Assembly: GCA_900155495.1 (NCBI GenBank)
Contig: FTLJ01000101.1
Coordinates: forward strand, 90,717 to 154,716
Direction of reading: 5' to 3'
DNA length: 64,000 nucleotides
Source of the DNA: Porogramme epimiltina
Lineage: Eukaryota; Basidiomycota; Agaricomycetes; Polyporales; Polyporaceae
Part shown: piece after piece, positions 10,743-22,189 of the stretch
Layout of the letters: every line of letters starts with the position of its first letter
How positions within the stretch are numbered: position 1 is the stretch's first letter
Notes under the pieces: generated by a model
Told to the model about the DNA's origin: nothing
The model's database searches: none
Seen by the model: only the letters and a program-made list of their open reading frames with translations
Made by a program: the position numbers and the translations under genes

Positions 10743-11990
10743 TCATTCGTCCGCCTTGTTCCGACCGAAGCACCCCATGCCGCCATCTCCCCACTTTCCG
10801 GTGGCGAACAGGTTCCGAGCGTCGATGCTTGCGAGGATCGCGGCGGCCAGGAACTCCGGACCCACGTGGAACACGTAGAAGAGCACCTTCGCCTGGGAAG
10901 AATTGAGGGATCCAGGAGCTGTGGAGAATATAGACGTCGTGGAGGTACGCATCGCAATGAGCCGATAGATGATCTCGACGGACTGGAAGCAGTGCGAGGT
11001 TCGGATCAGTAGGATGAATACAGAGTTACGGATCTGACACTCACGACAAGACCACCGACGGCGAACACACATATGACGGGCGCGGGCGAGATACGAGGAA
11101 GGGAGCGATACCCCCACACCGTGCCAAGAATCAGGCCAAAGAAGATGAAGAGACCGACTATGGATCCCGCGTATCTAAAATTTACTCGTTTAGCCTTCTT
11201 CAAGAGCCGGAGATCTCTTTTGGCGCACCTGAACAGCTGGATGAGATTTGCCTTTTCTCCCGGGTTGTCAGAGGTTTGGAACATAATCCCGGACGTGGTA
11301 GTCAGGAGGATGCTCGCCCAGCAAAGCAGCTGAGCGACGAGGCAAGCCTTCCGGATCCACCACCGGGCCCGAGGCAGGTCTCCCTCTAGGGGTACCCCGA
11401 CGGACACATTGTCGACCTGCGGAGCCACAAGATGTGTCGAGCTCCGGCCGTCGAGCGGGAACGCCTCGACGTCGGCTTTGGGCTGGCCATAAGCGTCGTA
11501 TCCGGCGGCGATGGTCGTATTGCTAGAGGGGAAGCCGCGTCGGCCGTTGAAGGGCGAAGGACGGGTGCCGTAAGTCGCGTTGACGAGAAGGGCCCTGATG
11601 AGCGTGGCGAGGTTCATGGCGATAGAGATGAAACCGGCGCCTAGTGACATCTGGAAGTATGCTTCTAGCTTCTTGCTCGCGCTCGAGCTTTCGTCGCGGG
11701 CCGCGTGCGCGCGGAGGACAAAAAGAATTCCGCTGTGGGAAAGTTGTTAGTCGGGAGTCTAGCTTCGGTGCTGCCGCGGAAGGGAAGACTTACTGCTCGA
11801 AGGCGTATCCAATAGCACCTGCGAGCACAAAGGTGCGAGTTCGAGGAGTGAAGATCCTCCATAGAATAAGAGGAATGGTGAGCCCAAAGAGGCCCGCGAA
11901 AACAATGGAGGGATAAAAATCGAAAGGCAGCACAACGCCGCCGATGAGTGAAGGGAACTCCAAGTTGCCAGTGGCAGAGTCGGAGGACAT
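10743..11990 (-). CDS. Multi-pass membrane protein, tandem paralogue 1 (RTA1-like topology)
   Basis: Exons on minus 11794-11990, 11229-11732, 11045-11174 and 10743-10982 give 356 residues with about seven hydrophobic segments. Recognisable blocks: YPSIVFAGLFGLTIPLILWR, RTRTFVLAGAIGYAFEHG, LRAHAARDESS, YFQMSLGAGFISIAMNLATL, a hydrophilic variable loop, IRKACLVAQLLCWASILL, YAGSIVGLFIFFGLILGTVW, then YRLIAMR ahead of a final membrane span and a short basic tail. Order of spans and the YR motif recall fungal RTA1-like/lipid-translocating-exporter proteins, but I cannot assign the family firmly. The second intron (11175-11228) is 54 bases, stop-free and a multiple of three. Same strand and same intron positions as the gene at 13.5-14.8 kb, so the two arose by tandem duplication. 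Confidence 0.75.
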
Positions 11991-13511
11991 TGTGAGTGAA
12001 GTAGAAAAGAAGAAGACCTTGGGTTGAAAGAACTGTGAATGGTGGTGGATCCCATCCGCATTTTTGCGACGGTATATGAAGACCTCTGGACTCGCCACCT
12101 CCAAGGGAGGCTAAGATGTCATTTCGGAGGCGCCTCCGAGTCCAAGGAATGACCGGCCTCCGAAGTGATGAGCGTGCCACTCGGGATAACCTCTCATGAC
12201 GAATTCGTCGTTGTCAGCCTAGACGGGGGGTCGGGGAGCGCGGAGAGAGACACCCTGTGGGGCTGCGTGCACGGGCTGCGCGTTCCATTCGGAAGCTGTG
12301 CTTCTGTAACCGTCGGCTGGTACCGGAGTCGATATCGATTGAGGCGCCCGTCCGGCGTGTGTATAATGGGCGCTCGCAGCGGCGCGTTCGAGAAGTAGCG
12401 CGGCTGCGCAGGGTCAAGCACAGCAAGCGATCTACGTCCCCGCGGGAGAATTTTTGAGCCAGGGCTGGTTGCGTGTCTTGCGCAGAGCTACTGCGAGATC
12501 AAGGTCAACGCTAGGGCGACCCGTGATGCATGATGTCTTGGTGAATGTCGCAAGATGAAGGAAAATAATGGCGACGATGCGCTTGGAGCTCGTACTATGC
12601 AATGGTACTCGTTGCAACCTCTTCAATTCGACGTGGCCAAAATGACGACCCTGCATCCTAACCTGGCAGCACGGCGCTAGAGGTTAGTAGACACAACGCC
12701 GATCTTCACCGCTTACCCAGTTCGCCGTGCGGAGGACGCGAAGATGGAGGCGTCGGTGTACAAGATCTTGCAGGCGATGTCGCCCCGGCGGAATGAACCA
12801 AGTTGGCGAGGCTCGAGGGCTCGGTGCTGCGGTCACACCTTATTCAGCACGTGGGATCCCATATCAGGCAAAAGAACTCGGGGTCGATCGGAGATTTGGG
12901 TTGGCGCCCTTGGCCCCGAGGCCAACAACATCATGATCGTGCTGCGCCGCGGCCTCCAACAAGTTCCAAGGTCATTGAGGCCGCAGGTGGCGCTGACGGA
13001 CGGTATGCTGCTGCGGAGGTGTGTGTCGGTGCCGCTTCGACCAGGAGTGTGGTACAACCAGAGATCCGACAACTTTGCAAAGGCTGCGAGTGATGTCGCA
13101 GTGGCAGCGGCCGGTGACCCCAGCAGCGACTAGCACGATGTCAAACAACAGTGACCTTTAAGCCTACTCAATCTCGTTGATCCTGGGGGCCAGGAGACTC
13201 TAAAATCCACCTCTTCTTATTCGTCGTATGCACACCCCAATCCATCCCACTACCGAACCTTGTGTATGCCGTACGCTCGATGCGAACCTCAGAACCTCTC
13301 GCTGCGGCGTAAAGATGGCCATCGCTACGATACCGTCCGCGGCAAGAATGGGGTACGTGTTGGCTTGTCTATCATGGGTTCCAACGCCATTACCTCCGAG
13401 AACAAACGTGGTTTCAAATCGAGTAACATCATGTGAGCGTCCCACACGTACGACAAGTCCGTAACATCCCATGTGGAACACCACCCAGATCCCCACGACG
13501 TCCCTCTCCGA
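11991..13511. other. Gene-poor spacer between the tandem membrane paralogues
   Basis: 1.5 kb with several short open frames on both strands (for example 12744-13133 plus and 13200-13496 minus), none with a recognisable domain or a clear splice pattern. It includes the promoter of the upstream paralogue next to 11990. The rest could hold a decayed gene, but I cannot support one. Confidence 0.4.
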
Positions 13512-14803
13512 CTACTTGGACTTCTTCCGTCTCCGACTCATGCACGATGCGCATCTGCGCCCCTGGTCACCCCACTTTCCTGCCGCGAACAATCGCCGGA
13601 CGTCGAGGCTTTGGACAATCGCAATGGCGAGGAACTCCAGCCCGACGTGGAGCGCGTAAAACACGGCCTTCGCATCGGGGGAGTTGAGGGATCCGGGGCC
13701 GGTGGAGAGCAGGGATGTGGTGGAGAAGCGCATGGCAGTGAGTCGATATATCGCCACGGTGCTCTGAGGCCAACGAATGTGAGGGAGATATCCGTGTGAG
13801 CGGTGGCCCAGAGGACCGAGGGATGGGCGGAGGGGGAAGGTTAGACTCACAAGGAGAGACGCGATTGTAACGACCCAGAGTACGGTGGCACGCGGAATTT
13901 GGGGGAGATACACATACGCCCAGAGCACACCTATCACCACCCCGATCACCAAAAAGAGGCCCACCGCCGTGCTCGCATACCTGTGCGGGGCCCTCCAGCT
14001 CTTAGACCCCATGCGATACCCACGCAGTGATTGCGACGCACCTGAGCCGTTGCACAAATGCCGCAGGCTGGCCCACTTCGCTAGCGCTTTCGAAACCAAG
14101 TCCCGCGAGGGTGGAGAGGGTAATGGCCGTCCAGGACAAAAGTTGAGCAGCCAGACACGCCCTGCGAATCCACGCCCGTATTCGAGGACGATCTTCTACC
14201 ACCGGCGCGGGTGACGCTTCCCCGTCTGTCATCGAAGCTCCCACCGGATGTGAAGAACTTTGAGCCTCCAGTTGAAGCACCTGCACGTCCGATTTTGTTG
14301 GGGGAAGGGTGTCGGAGGCCGCCCCGGCATCGATGGTATCGCCTTGGGGAGAGGTTGTCTCCTCGGGGATGCGGGCCGCCGCAGTGTCCGTACCGAGTGT
14401 TGCCTGGACGAGGAGAGCCTGGGTGAGAACCACAAGGCTCTGGTTGATGGCTATGAACCCAGCGCCAAGGGTCATTTGGAAGTAGCCTTCTAGACCCTTG
14501 CTTGCCCGAGCGCTGGCACTGCGCGCAGCGTGAGCCCGAAGTGCGTAAAACACGACGCTATAAGCCAGAAAGGTAAGAGAGCGCTTAATACATAACAAAT
14601 ACAGTGACATACTGTTCTATGCTGAACGCGATGGTACCGACGTGCACAAAAGTACGCGTTCGTGGGTTCACAATCCTCCAAATGAGGACAGGAAGTGTGA
14701 GGAAAAACAAAACGGAAAAGAGAATAGATGGGGCAAAGTCGATAGGTAACGGGGTGCCACCCACGGGAGAAGGAAAGTGAATTATAGGGAGACCTGAAGA
14801 CAT
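13512..14803 (-). CDS. Multi-pass membrane protein, tandem paralogue 2 (RTA1-like topology)
   Basis: Exons on minus 14613-14803, 14042-14557, 13851-13980 and 13512-13763 give 362 residues. It aligns block for block with the neighbouring paralogue: PSILFSVLFFLTLPVLIWR, RTRTFVHVGTIAFSIEHV, LRAHAARS, GYFQMTLGAGFIAINQSL, a long Ser/Thr/Pro-rich loop, IRRACLAAQLLSWTAITL, YASTAVGLFLVIGVVIGVLW, IYRLTAMRFSTTSLLSTG and a terminal GKWGD plus basic tail. Exon 3 is 130 bases in both genes and intron phases match, but the loop between spans has diverged strongly. Probably a plasma or internal membrane protein; transport, sensing or lipid roles are all possible. Confidence 0.75.
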
Positions 14804-16371
14804 GCCTGGCGGGGTGTGATGTCTAAGAGCTCCGGGGACAGCGTGCAGCTTTTATACGAGGCGTAGAAATAAGGTTAACAGGACGAGGAGGACAATCGCA
14901 CTCGACTCCTGACCGGGTGTCGCAGAGACCGAGAAGCCGGAAGAACAGCATATCATTCCGTTCATATTCTCAATAGGACATGCAGCGTCAATATGGACAG
15001 ATGCCGTACAATGCGAATAGAGAAGAAGGGTAGATACCGCGGAAGTTTGTGTTAGCGGCTGTCTGTCTGCAGCCGTTAGCAGTTCATTGCGGTCAAGGCC
15101 GGAGCCTGCTAGGTGTCGGCTATGTACAATGTGAGCGTTTAGAACCCTGAGGAACTCTAGAAATCGTGCTGTGCTGGAGGAGGCACAGGTTGTGTGGTAT
15201 TCGTGTCTTCGTAGACTGCGCAGTCAATCAGACTTTTCGCACAGCGTGCAGGGATTAGAATCAACAGTCGCATATGAGACTCTGTGAAAATGGTGTAGAT
15301 TCAGGACGTGAAATGTGAGTGAACACCAGAAGAGGATAAGACAGTAGCACTATTGGCATAATGAATATTTTCACGCGCCAGCACGTGCCGAGTCCGAATT
15401 CCCGGAGACGGAGACAGTAGTAGTGTAGAATACGCGAGCTCAAAGTTTCAAGGCGAGGACAAGAAAATATTTAAACGAGGGGCGTACCAGTGGTTTGCAA
15501 CGCCCGTTGATTAAGAGTCAAGTTCAAAGTCGACATTACCGGGTCGTGGTGGTTCGTAGGCGACCACGGTTCGATTTGGATCGAATAGTTCCGGGCAGAT
15601 CGGTCCCGTCAGTATCCGACGGGCGTCTTTGAGCGGCTCAAGCGGCATTCTAAATTCGGATGCGCTGTGAGCGCCTAAATGCGAACACCGGAACCGCCTG
15701 CCGCCTGCGGTGTGCATAGCAACACACCTCCTTCCATTACATACGTTCCTTCCCAGTGCTTGTCGAGGCCACGGTGTAGAATGTCGGGGTGAAGACTGCG
15801 GGAATCTGTGCTGAGAGCCAACAACCCAACTTTACAACAACCCAAGAAAGAGGCGCACAATTTCGACCCTACCTGTTTGCAAACTGCCCACTACAGGAAG
15901 CACGCCCTCTAGGGAGTGATCTGCGGCATGCACCGGTTGCTTCAAAAGAAACAAACCAACGGGTTTCCGGAGTACTGGCACGGATGCGATGGCGCTTGAG
16001 CGCTTGAGGTGTAGTCTCCGGTCGTGCATCACCAAGTGCTCATGACATGCTCATGCCCGGCTCCCCTTCAGATGCACCCACAGTGGCCATAGCGATTACA
16101 TGTTTTTCTACGAAGTTGGTTATATGCAACCAGCGTGACTCTATCATCAAGTAATACGTGAGGCTTCTTTGCTGTCCGGGGCCTAGACACAGCACTGATA
16201 ATCCGGGAATCAGATGGTGCCGTCCTTCCGTGCCGACGTATTTTCCCCCTCCTTCATAAACGGTCGTCATCGTCGTCATCGTCATGCTACGTACTTATGT
16301 GAGCGGGACTTGGCCTCTCGCCTCCCCTGACCTTGCCTATAACCTTGAAGCGCGACGTCCTCTGATTGTTC
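14804..16371. other. Intergenic region, 1.6 kb
   Basis: Between the membrane paralogue promoter and the F-box-like gene. Apart from a weak spliced candidate at 15511-15860 (listed separately) I see only short open frames without features. Confidence 0.4.
15511..15860 (-). CDS. Candidate small hypothetical gene (weak)
   Basis: Two minus-strand frames can be joined across a GT-AG intron (donor GTATGT near 15742, acceptor TTTAG before the ATGCCGCTTGAG segment near 15650). The join gives about 85 residues ending FDPNRTVVAYEPPRPGNVDFELDS (the last part of a Pro/Asp-rich tail). The tail has plausible coding composition, but there is no known domain, and the N-terminal start at 15860 is only the first ATG available. 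It may be spurious or the remnant of a larger gene. Confidence 0.25.
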
Positions 16372-17621
16372 ATGGACGACCAGTCGTGGAAAGAACACGC
16401 GGGCGGCTGTCCAGCGGGCCTATCTGACGCCACACAGGTAAGGTTACCCCAATCCACAATCGTCCAATCAACGCTCTGATTCTACGATTTCACAGGTCCC
16501 TGCTGGCTTGTTGGGGGCTCTGCCCAACGAGCTGCTGCAGGAGATATTCGCCTTCGCCTGCACAGACGGTGGCTACACGGGATGTTCGCTCTCCCGCGTT
16601 TCCTCCCATGTCCGCGAAATCACGCGGCTCAGCCGTTTCCACTCCATCCTCCTTATCCCACACCAGCACCCGGACCAACTGAGACAGTTCATAGCCTGCT
16701 TCACTGCAGAGCGTGCCGCAGCAGACGCTACATCCGACCCTGCTCCACGCGTCCGCCATTTATACGTGACCCATGGGGGACGCCAGGTGGATCAAACCGA
16801 GTATCCAATGCCGTCCGAGCTCGACCACGAGTACCGAACCTTCCAGAACCAAGTCCTCAGCCTCTTGGAACTCGTCGCGCAGGATCTTTATACCCTTTGC
16901 ATGGCCGCAGGTCCTCGTTCCCTCAAGACGTTGCCCCTACCCGAGGCTGTCGGAAAGATCCCTTTTCCGCTCCTGAAGGAGCTGACGATAGTTGACCTCC
17001 CGCTCCCTTTCGCCCCCCTCCCCGCGCTCGACCGGGTGCGCCAGACCCCTCCGGACTGGGCGTCAATCGATGCTTCCGCATTTCCGCCGCTCCCTTGCAT
17101 CACCCATTTACACCTCGCGAGCTGCTATCCCGCCCAGAACCTACACTGCTGGGCGCAGCGCTCGCCGGGTGTGACTCATCTTCGTGTCGCCGGCGCCAGC
17201 ATGAGCGAGTACGGCATGAGGAGACACGTTCTGTCGAGTATCCGAAACATCGTAGGTGAGTGTTAGTTAGCTTTAGGGCTTCGTGTTGGCATGCTGAGCG
17301 GGGCCTGTACTGTGCCGTACAGCTCCTGGCGCTGCGGGCACTGATGAAGGTCAACCTACGTTCGAACGGCTAGAACTAGTCCTCCTAGAGCCGTTTAAAG
17401 ACCTACGGTGGTCTCAGCCGTGGTCCCGCGGCCCGTCTTTGATAGACATGCATGCTGTTTATAGCTTGACTAAACTGGAGCGACTGGCGGAAAGGTACAA
17501 CAAGTGCTTCGTCCGAGTACTTCCTGAAAAGAAGACAGACGAAGGGGAGATGGAGCTGAAGGCGCGGACAGATTGGATAGACAGGATGAATGGAGGGCTG
17601 GGTTGCTGGGTGTATACATGA
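16372..17621 (+). CDS. F-box-like protein
   Basis: Exons 16372-16437, 16496-17255 and 17323-17621 give 374 residues. An F-box-like start (LGALPNELLQEIFAFACTDG, followed by a CSLSRVSSHVREITR helix) lies at about residues 25-65. The remainder, with spaced leucines (FPLLKELTIVDLPLPF, ITHLHLASC, VTHLRVAG, FERLELVLLEP), looks like an irregular leucine-rich repeat region. This is the standard plan of the large mushroom F-box families, which link substrates to Skp1-Cullin ubiquitin ligases. The substrate is unknown. All three exons join in phase; the third ends WVYT-stop. Confidence 0.75.
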
Positions 17622-17653
17622 ACTTGGGAGACCGCGACCGACAATGTAGTCCA

Positions 17654-18572
17654 TCACTCCGAGCCATCTATGTCAAATAGTAAGACCTCCGCCACGCGGT
17701 CCCCGACATTCTCGAACCTTAGCACGTCCCCCAAGACAGCGAACACGTACGCTCCGTCCCCTTCACGCAGCTCGATAGGTCCTTCCTCAGCTCCAAGAAT
17801 GCGCACGCGCGCACCCTCAGCATTCTGGGGATTGTACCCAGAGGTCTGCGGCACTTGTACATACCCTTTCCTCATTTCCCCTCGCGCAAGGAAGGTGTAC
17901 GACAGGGCACGGCCGGGAGATAGAAGCGTCGCGAAGAGGTTCAGGGGCGCGTGGATCGGTGTTGGCCCGCTGGCCTCGCGCGCCTCAATGACTCCAGGAA
18001 AGCCTACGGGGGCAACGACGTGTGCCCACTGGTCTTTTTTGTCTTCGTCGGAGAAGTGGCGGGTGAAGTATTGGGGCGTGAGGCCAGCAGTCGAAGGCTC
18101 AGCCCAGACCTGGAGGAAATGGGCGGGTGCGTCGCCATGCTGGTGCTCCGCGTGCCGAATACCTGTCCCGGCGGATGTCATTTGGATATCGCCGCGTCTG
18201 ACGACTTCCTGGTTGTTCATCGAGTCTCCACTGTGATGTACGACCTCAGCCTAGTACTAGGTGGAGCGACTCTGTAGCAATACTGACTGTTGTAGCTCGC
18301 CGCTGACGATGTAAGAGAATATCTCGAATTCGCGATGGCTGTGGGAACCAAAGCCGGTCTTCGGAGCGACGCGGTCTTCGTTGATGACCCTCAGACAACC
18401 GAACTGAATGTGCTCGGGGTCATAATAGCTGTTTATAAAAGGTCAATTAAGCTTTTTGTGTGCGAGAGCCGAAGGTCTGGGCGTACTGAGCAACACTAAA
18501 TGTGTGAAAGGACTGTAGCCATCCAATGTCGTTGTGACCACGTTCATTACTTGGTCTGAGAATGACCTTCAT
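17654..18572 (-). CDS. Pirin family protein (YhhW-like bicupin)
   Basis: Exons on minus 18487-18572, 18288-18428 and 17654-18230 join to 267 residues. Pirin motifs are clear: [42 protein letters not shown] (metal-binding histidines), [28 protein letters not shown] (second histidine/glutamate set) and [18 protein letters not shown]. Pirins are iron-binding cupins; some act as quercetinases and others as transcription cofactors. Both introns were placed because splicing restores the conserved strings HTFSVAHYYDPE and GELQHGDSM exactly. The C-terminal cupin is shorter and more variable, ending LLFDIDGSE. The convergent F-box-like gene stops 32 bases away. Confidence 0.9.
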
Positions 18573-19100
18573 TACTTCGAGACGGTATGCAGGAATATGA
18601 CTGGCGGATCACTTGTAGAGCTTGAAGGTTGGGTAGACTTTGGGAGAGCGGTTGGCTGGGAGGCCTCGAGGTTATATACATATTGTGCTGGCCTGAGGGC
18701 ATGCCAATTCTGCTGGCATACCCAGGGAAAAGGTCCTAGATTAGTGATCACGAACACCTGGACACGCAATTCCGCTCATACTATTTCTGCTTATAAGCAG
18801 CACTACGACCTAGCGAATGACAAAAGGGGGTGCCATGAAGGGAGTAAGCTAGGTGCAGGAACGACGACATGATGATGCCCACAAAGACGAGCGCCGTCGA
18901 TGTCGAGGTTCTTACGTGCCCAGCATTTGTCAACGAGGGTTCCCGTTTTGGGAGTTGCGCCGTCCCGACGTTGACGTCACTGGTCGTCGACACTTCATAG
19001 CCTGAGGCAACTTCTCTTTCCTGTCTTCCTTCCATAGCGTAACTCCCTCCGGGTCTAGCAGTCCGAGTCGCACCCGTATACAGCCACGTCTTCTTTCCTC
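18573..19100. promoter_or_regulatory. Divergent intergenic region pirin / glycosyltransferase
   Basis: 528 bases between two start codons on opposite strands. No gene-like frame; presumed promoters. Confidence 0.35.
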
Positions 19101-21818
19101 ATGTCTCAGCCCAGCTCTCCTGTTCTCAAAGCTCGACGGCAGTCCTATCAGTTCTATTCTAAACTGCTATATGCGACTCTATCCGTCATCCTCTCTTGCT
19201 GTCTCGTCATCTGGATTACTCGCAGTTTTCGCGTCTCGCCTGAAATCCAGCATGTCGCCGCATACACAGACCACCCGACCCCTCGACATCGTCATTCCGA
19301 CTCAACAGGACACATCCCATCGGACTTCCACCATTCCTTCCCCATCCAGGCTGCCCACCTACGGCTTCAGGACCTTGCGACTACCTATCCTGCGGCAAAC
19401 TATTCGGGGCGCTCTTTTGGTCGGCCATCGCTGACTACTGTCCTCCCAATAACCGCTTCTTCTCTCCATAGCCTCGAGACCAATCTCCACGATATCCTCG
19501 CAGCGTCAGATGCCCTCGTCGAAGTCGTTCTGCTTGCTCCCCGCCCACATCATGGATCAGTTCGACGTACTCTGAGAACTATCCTTTCGGAGAGTGACCA
19601 TCACGAGGTCGAGTTCTCTATTGTACACTGGCCTGAACATGTCAAGGAAGGCATTGCGGTCTTGCAGGCTGGGCTACGTGCGACGACAGACTGGGTTCTC
19701 CTCACCAACGAACTTGGGCTGGTCAATATACATCCGAAGACACGCGACTACCTGCTGTTCAAGATCGGCCCTCTTCCGTTCAAACCACTAGGTCCCCGAG
19801 GAATGACGTCTGGTCACGATGGCCTCTCGTGCTTGCACTCGTCTTCTCTTCCACAAACGGCAGCACACATGGCACCGCCTTTTGTTCTCCCGACAACATT
19901 GCTACGGTCTTCCGCCGATAGCATACCTGCCCACGGCCCTATGAAAATGATTTCAACCCTTGATTCTCGGTCATGGACGACACCATTCGGCGGGATTGTT
20001 CTCGACTTCTCCGATAGTCCTCTAGATTGGTGTCCCCTCCGCCCAAGCAGACTCAAAGATGAGCGGAAATCCCTCGATACTTCTATCGCCAAAGAGTTTA
20101 GAAACGGCGACCCACATGTTCGTTCAGGCTCTCGCGCAGGTCTCAAATCTCGGCACGGTTCCTTCGCCTTCATTGCACCTAGTTCAGAACTCCGTCTCCT
20201 CGCTGCCATCGTGTGCGGCGTCATCTACCAGGGCCACCAAGTGACTGTCTTTGCACTTCATGAGTCTACGGATGCTTCTACCTGTCCGGCGACATATCGC
20301 TTCGGAGAATGCCATGCGGAAGCCCAAGTGATTTCTGTAACTCCTTCACAGCCCATTACCGACGAGATCCGCTCTGTTCTCCCACAAGTCCTCAGTGAAA
20401 TGGATGTGGTCGCTTCGGTAGCCAGCAAGTCGGAACTTTTCGCGCCATTGCTCCGTTCGATAGATAATCTTGCTAAGGGATCTCGTCGTTCGACACCGCA
20501 TGTCCAAATTCCCCAAGAGGACCTCCCCTACTGTGACTGGATGGGTGAGTTAGGCATAAATGAATGGATCAGTACGTTTCCTTTACCTGTAGGTCCATCT
20601 GACTCCGTGGCATGCTGACAATCTCCCCAGACTGGCACACCCCAAAGATTGAACTATCAGTTGTGACGGATAACCGTCCCAACTCTCTCCGCCGCCTTTT
20701 GACCTCCATGACAGATGCACGGTACTTTGGCGACACCGTCAGCCTGCGGATCAATTCCGAGCAGTCCGCTGACCCCGAGACACTAACTATGCTCGACGAG
20801 TACATCTGGCCTCACGGCAATGTGTTCCTGCACCATCGCGTAGTCCATGGTGGACTCATGGCTGCTGTCGTGGAGTCTTGGTTCCCGCGCGGCAACGACA
20901 CGTACGGGCTGATACTGGAAGACGATGTCGAACTATCTCCACTCTTCTATGCGTGGGCGAAGATGTCGTTGTTACGCTATCGGTGAGTTTCTCTCTAACC
21001 CTGCATCTTGTCTTTCCCCCGCACCGGTCTTATGCTCCCATAGATACGGCGAAGATTCAGACCGCTCTCCAAAACTCTTCGGTATCAGCCTCTACCAGCA
21101 AAAAGCGCTTGAATTGCATCCAGCTGGCCGCCGCCCCTTCGATGCTCGTTCTACACTCGCCGGCGCACGGGCACCCCACCCTGACACCCCATATCTATCA
21201 CAAATCCCTTGTAGCTGGGGAGCGCTTTACTTCCCCGAGCACTGGCGCGAGTTTCACGCCTACCTCATCGCGCGCCTCTCTGCCGGCCTTCTCCATTCCC
21301 CGCCACCTCACGACGCTTCAGCGATACCCACGGCCCCCTTTTCGCCTTCGACGACGGTCGTTCCAGACGTGCGTTCGAACCGCTGGACGCGCTCCTGGAA
21401 ACGCTACTTCATCGAGCTCGTCTATCTCCGCGGATACGCCATGCTCTATCCCAACTTCCCCGACTACGCCTCGCTCTCGACGAACCACCTCGAGGCCGGC
21501 GCGCACGTTCGGATTGACGCAGACGTCCACGAACGGAAGAAGCGCCTGTTCAACGTACCGCTTATGCCGCTCCCCCCTCGCGATAGTGATAGAGAGCCGA
21601 GCGAGGCGGTCCGTACGGGCTTGTTAGAGATGCCTAAGGGGCGACTTCCGGAATGGTCAACGCTGCCCGTGCTTGACCTTTTCGGGGAGGTCGTCGACGC
21701 GGAGACGATTGTGCGGAGGGGCGTGGAGCGTAGGTTGGAGCTTACAGGGTGCGCGGAGGCACCCTCGCGGGCCCACGATGTTGGCGAGCTGTTGTGCGGG
21801 CGTGAAGCTACGAGTTAA
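19101..21818 (+). CDS. Type II membrane glycosyltransferase (GT2-like, GT-A fold)
   Basis: Exons 19101-20544, 20631-20982 and 21044-21818 give 856 residues. A short cytosolic N-terminus is followed by one membrane anchor (LLYATLSVILSCCLVIWIT, about residues 22-40), as in Golgi enzymes. A first region (about 105-320) has a degenerate glycosyltransferase look. The second (from about 485) is the likely catalytic domain: IELSVVTDNRPNSLRRLLTS, VHGGLMAAVVESWFPRGNDT and LEDDVELSPLFYAW, where the EDD is the DxD-type metal/nucleotide-sugar site. IPCSWGALYFPEHWREFHAYL and LYPNFPDYASLSTNHLE follow. Donor and acceptor sugars are unknown. Spliced frames match across both introns (CDWM-DWHTPK and RYR-YGEDSD). 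Confidence 0.8.
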
Positions 21819-22189
21819 AGGTGGAGAGTTATAAGTTAGGATCGTAGCGATGGATAGCACTGCGGATTCGTTTGCACTCGGAGACTCTAGGACAGTATAC
21901 GCGTAGCGGATAGACTACAGTAACGGCGACACCAGTAAAGATCCACCCCCTTCTCCCATCCTCCATCAACCTAGGATACCCCTCCCCCATGACTTCCGCA
22001 CTACGGTAGCGACAGATTGACACATAACATACTAGCCAGTGACGGAGCGTATAGGTACAGTGTACAGCGCAGCGTACAGTTATTTTTACAAGAGTGTCGC
22101 CACGCGAGCGTCCCATGGACCTGGCGCCACCGTACCGCCTGCCTCCAAGTCAAGGGCTAACGTCCGCCCCAGCAGCGACGGCCTCAGCT
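21819..22189. other. Convergent 3' region glycosyltransferase / PAT1
   Basis: 370 bases between two stop codons. Should contain both 3' UTRs and polyadenylation sites; no gene seen. Confidence 0.35.

Noticed and set aside
12744..13133. 129-residue plus-strand frame between the membrane paralogues
   Set aside because: No recognisable domain, competing frames open on both strands, and no splice pattern; not supported as a gene.
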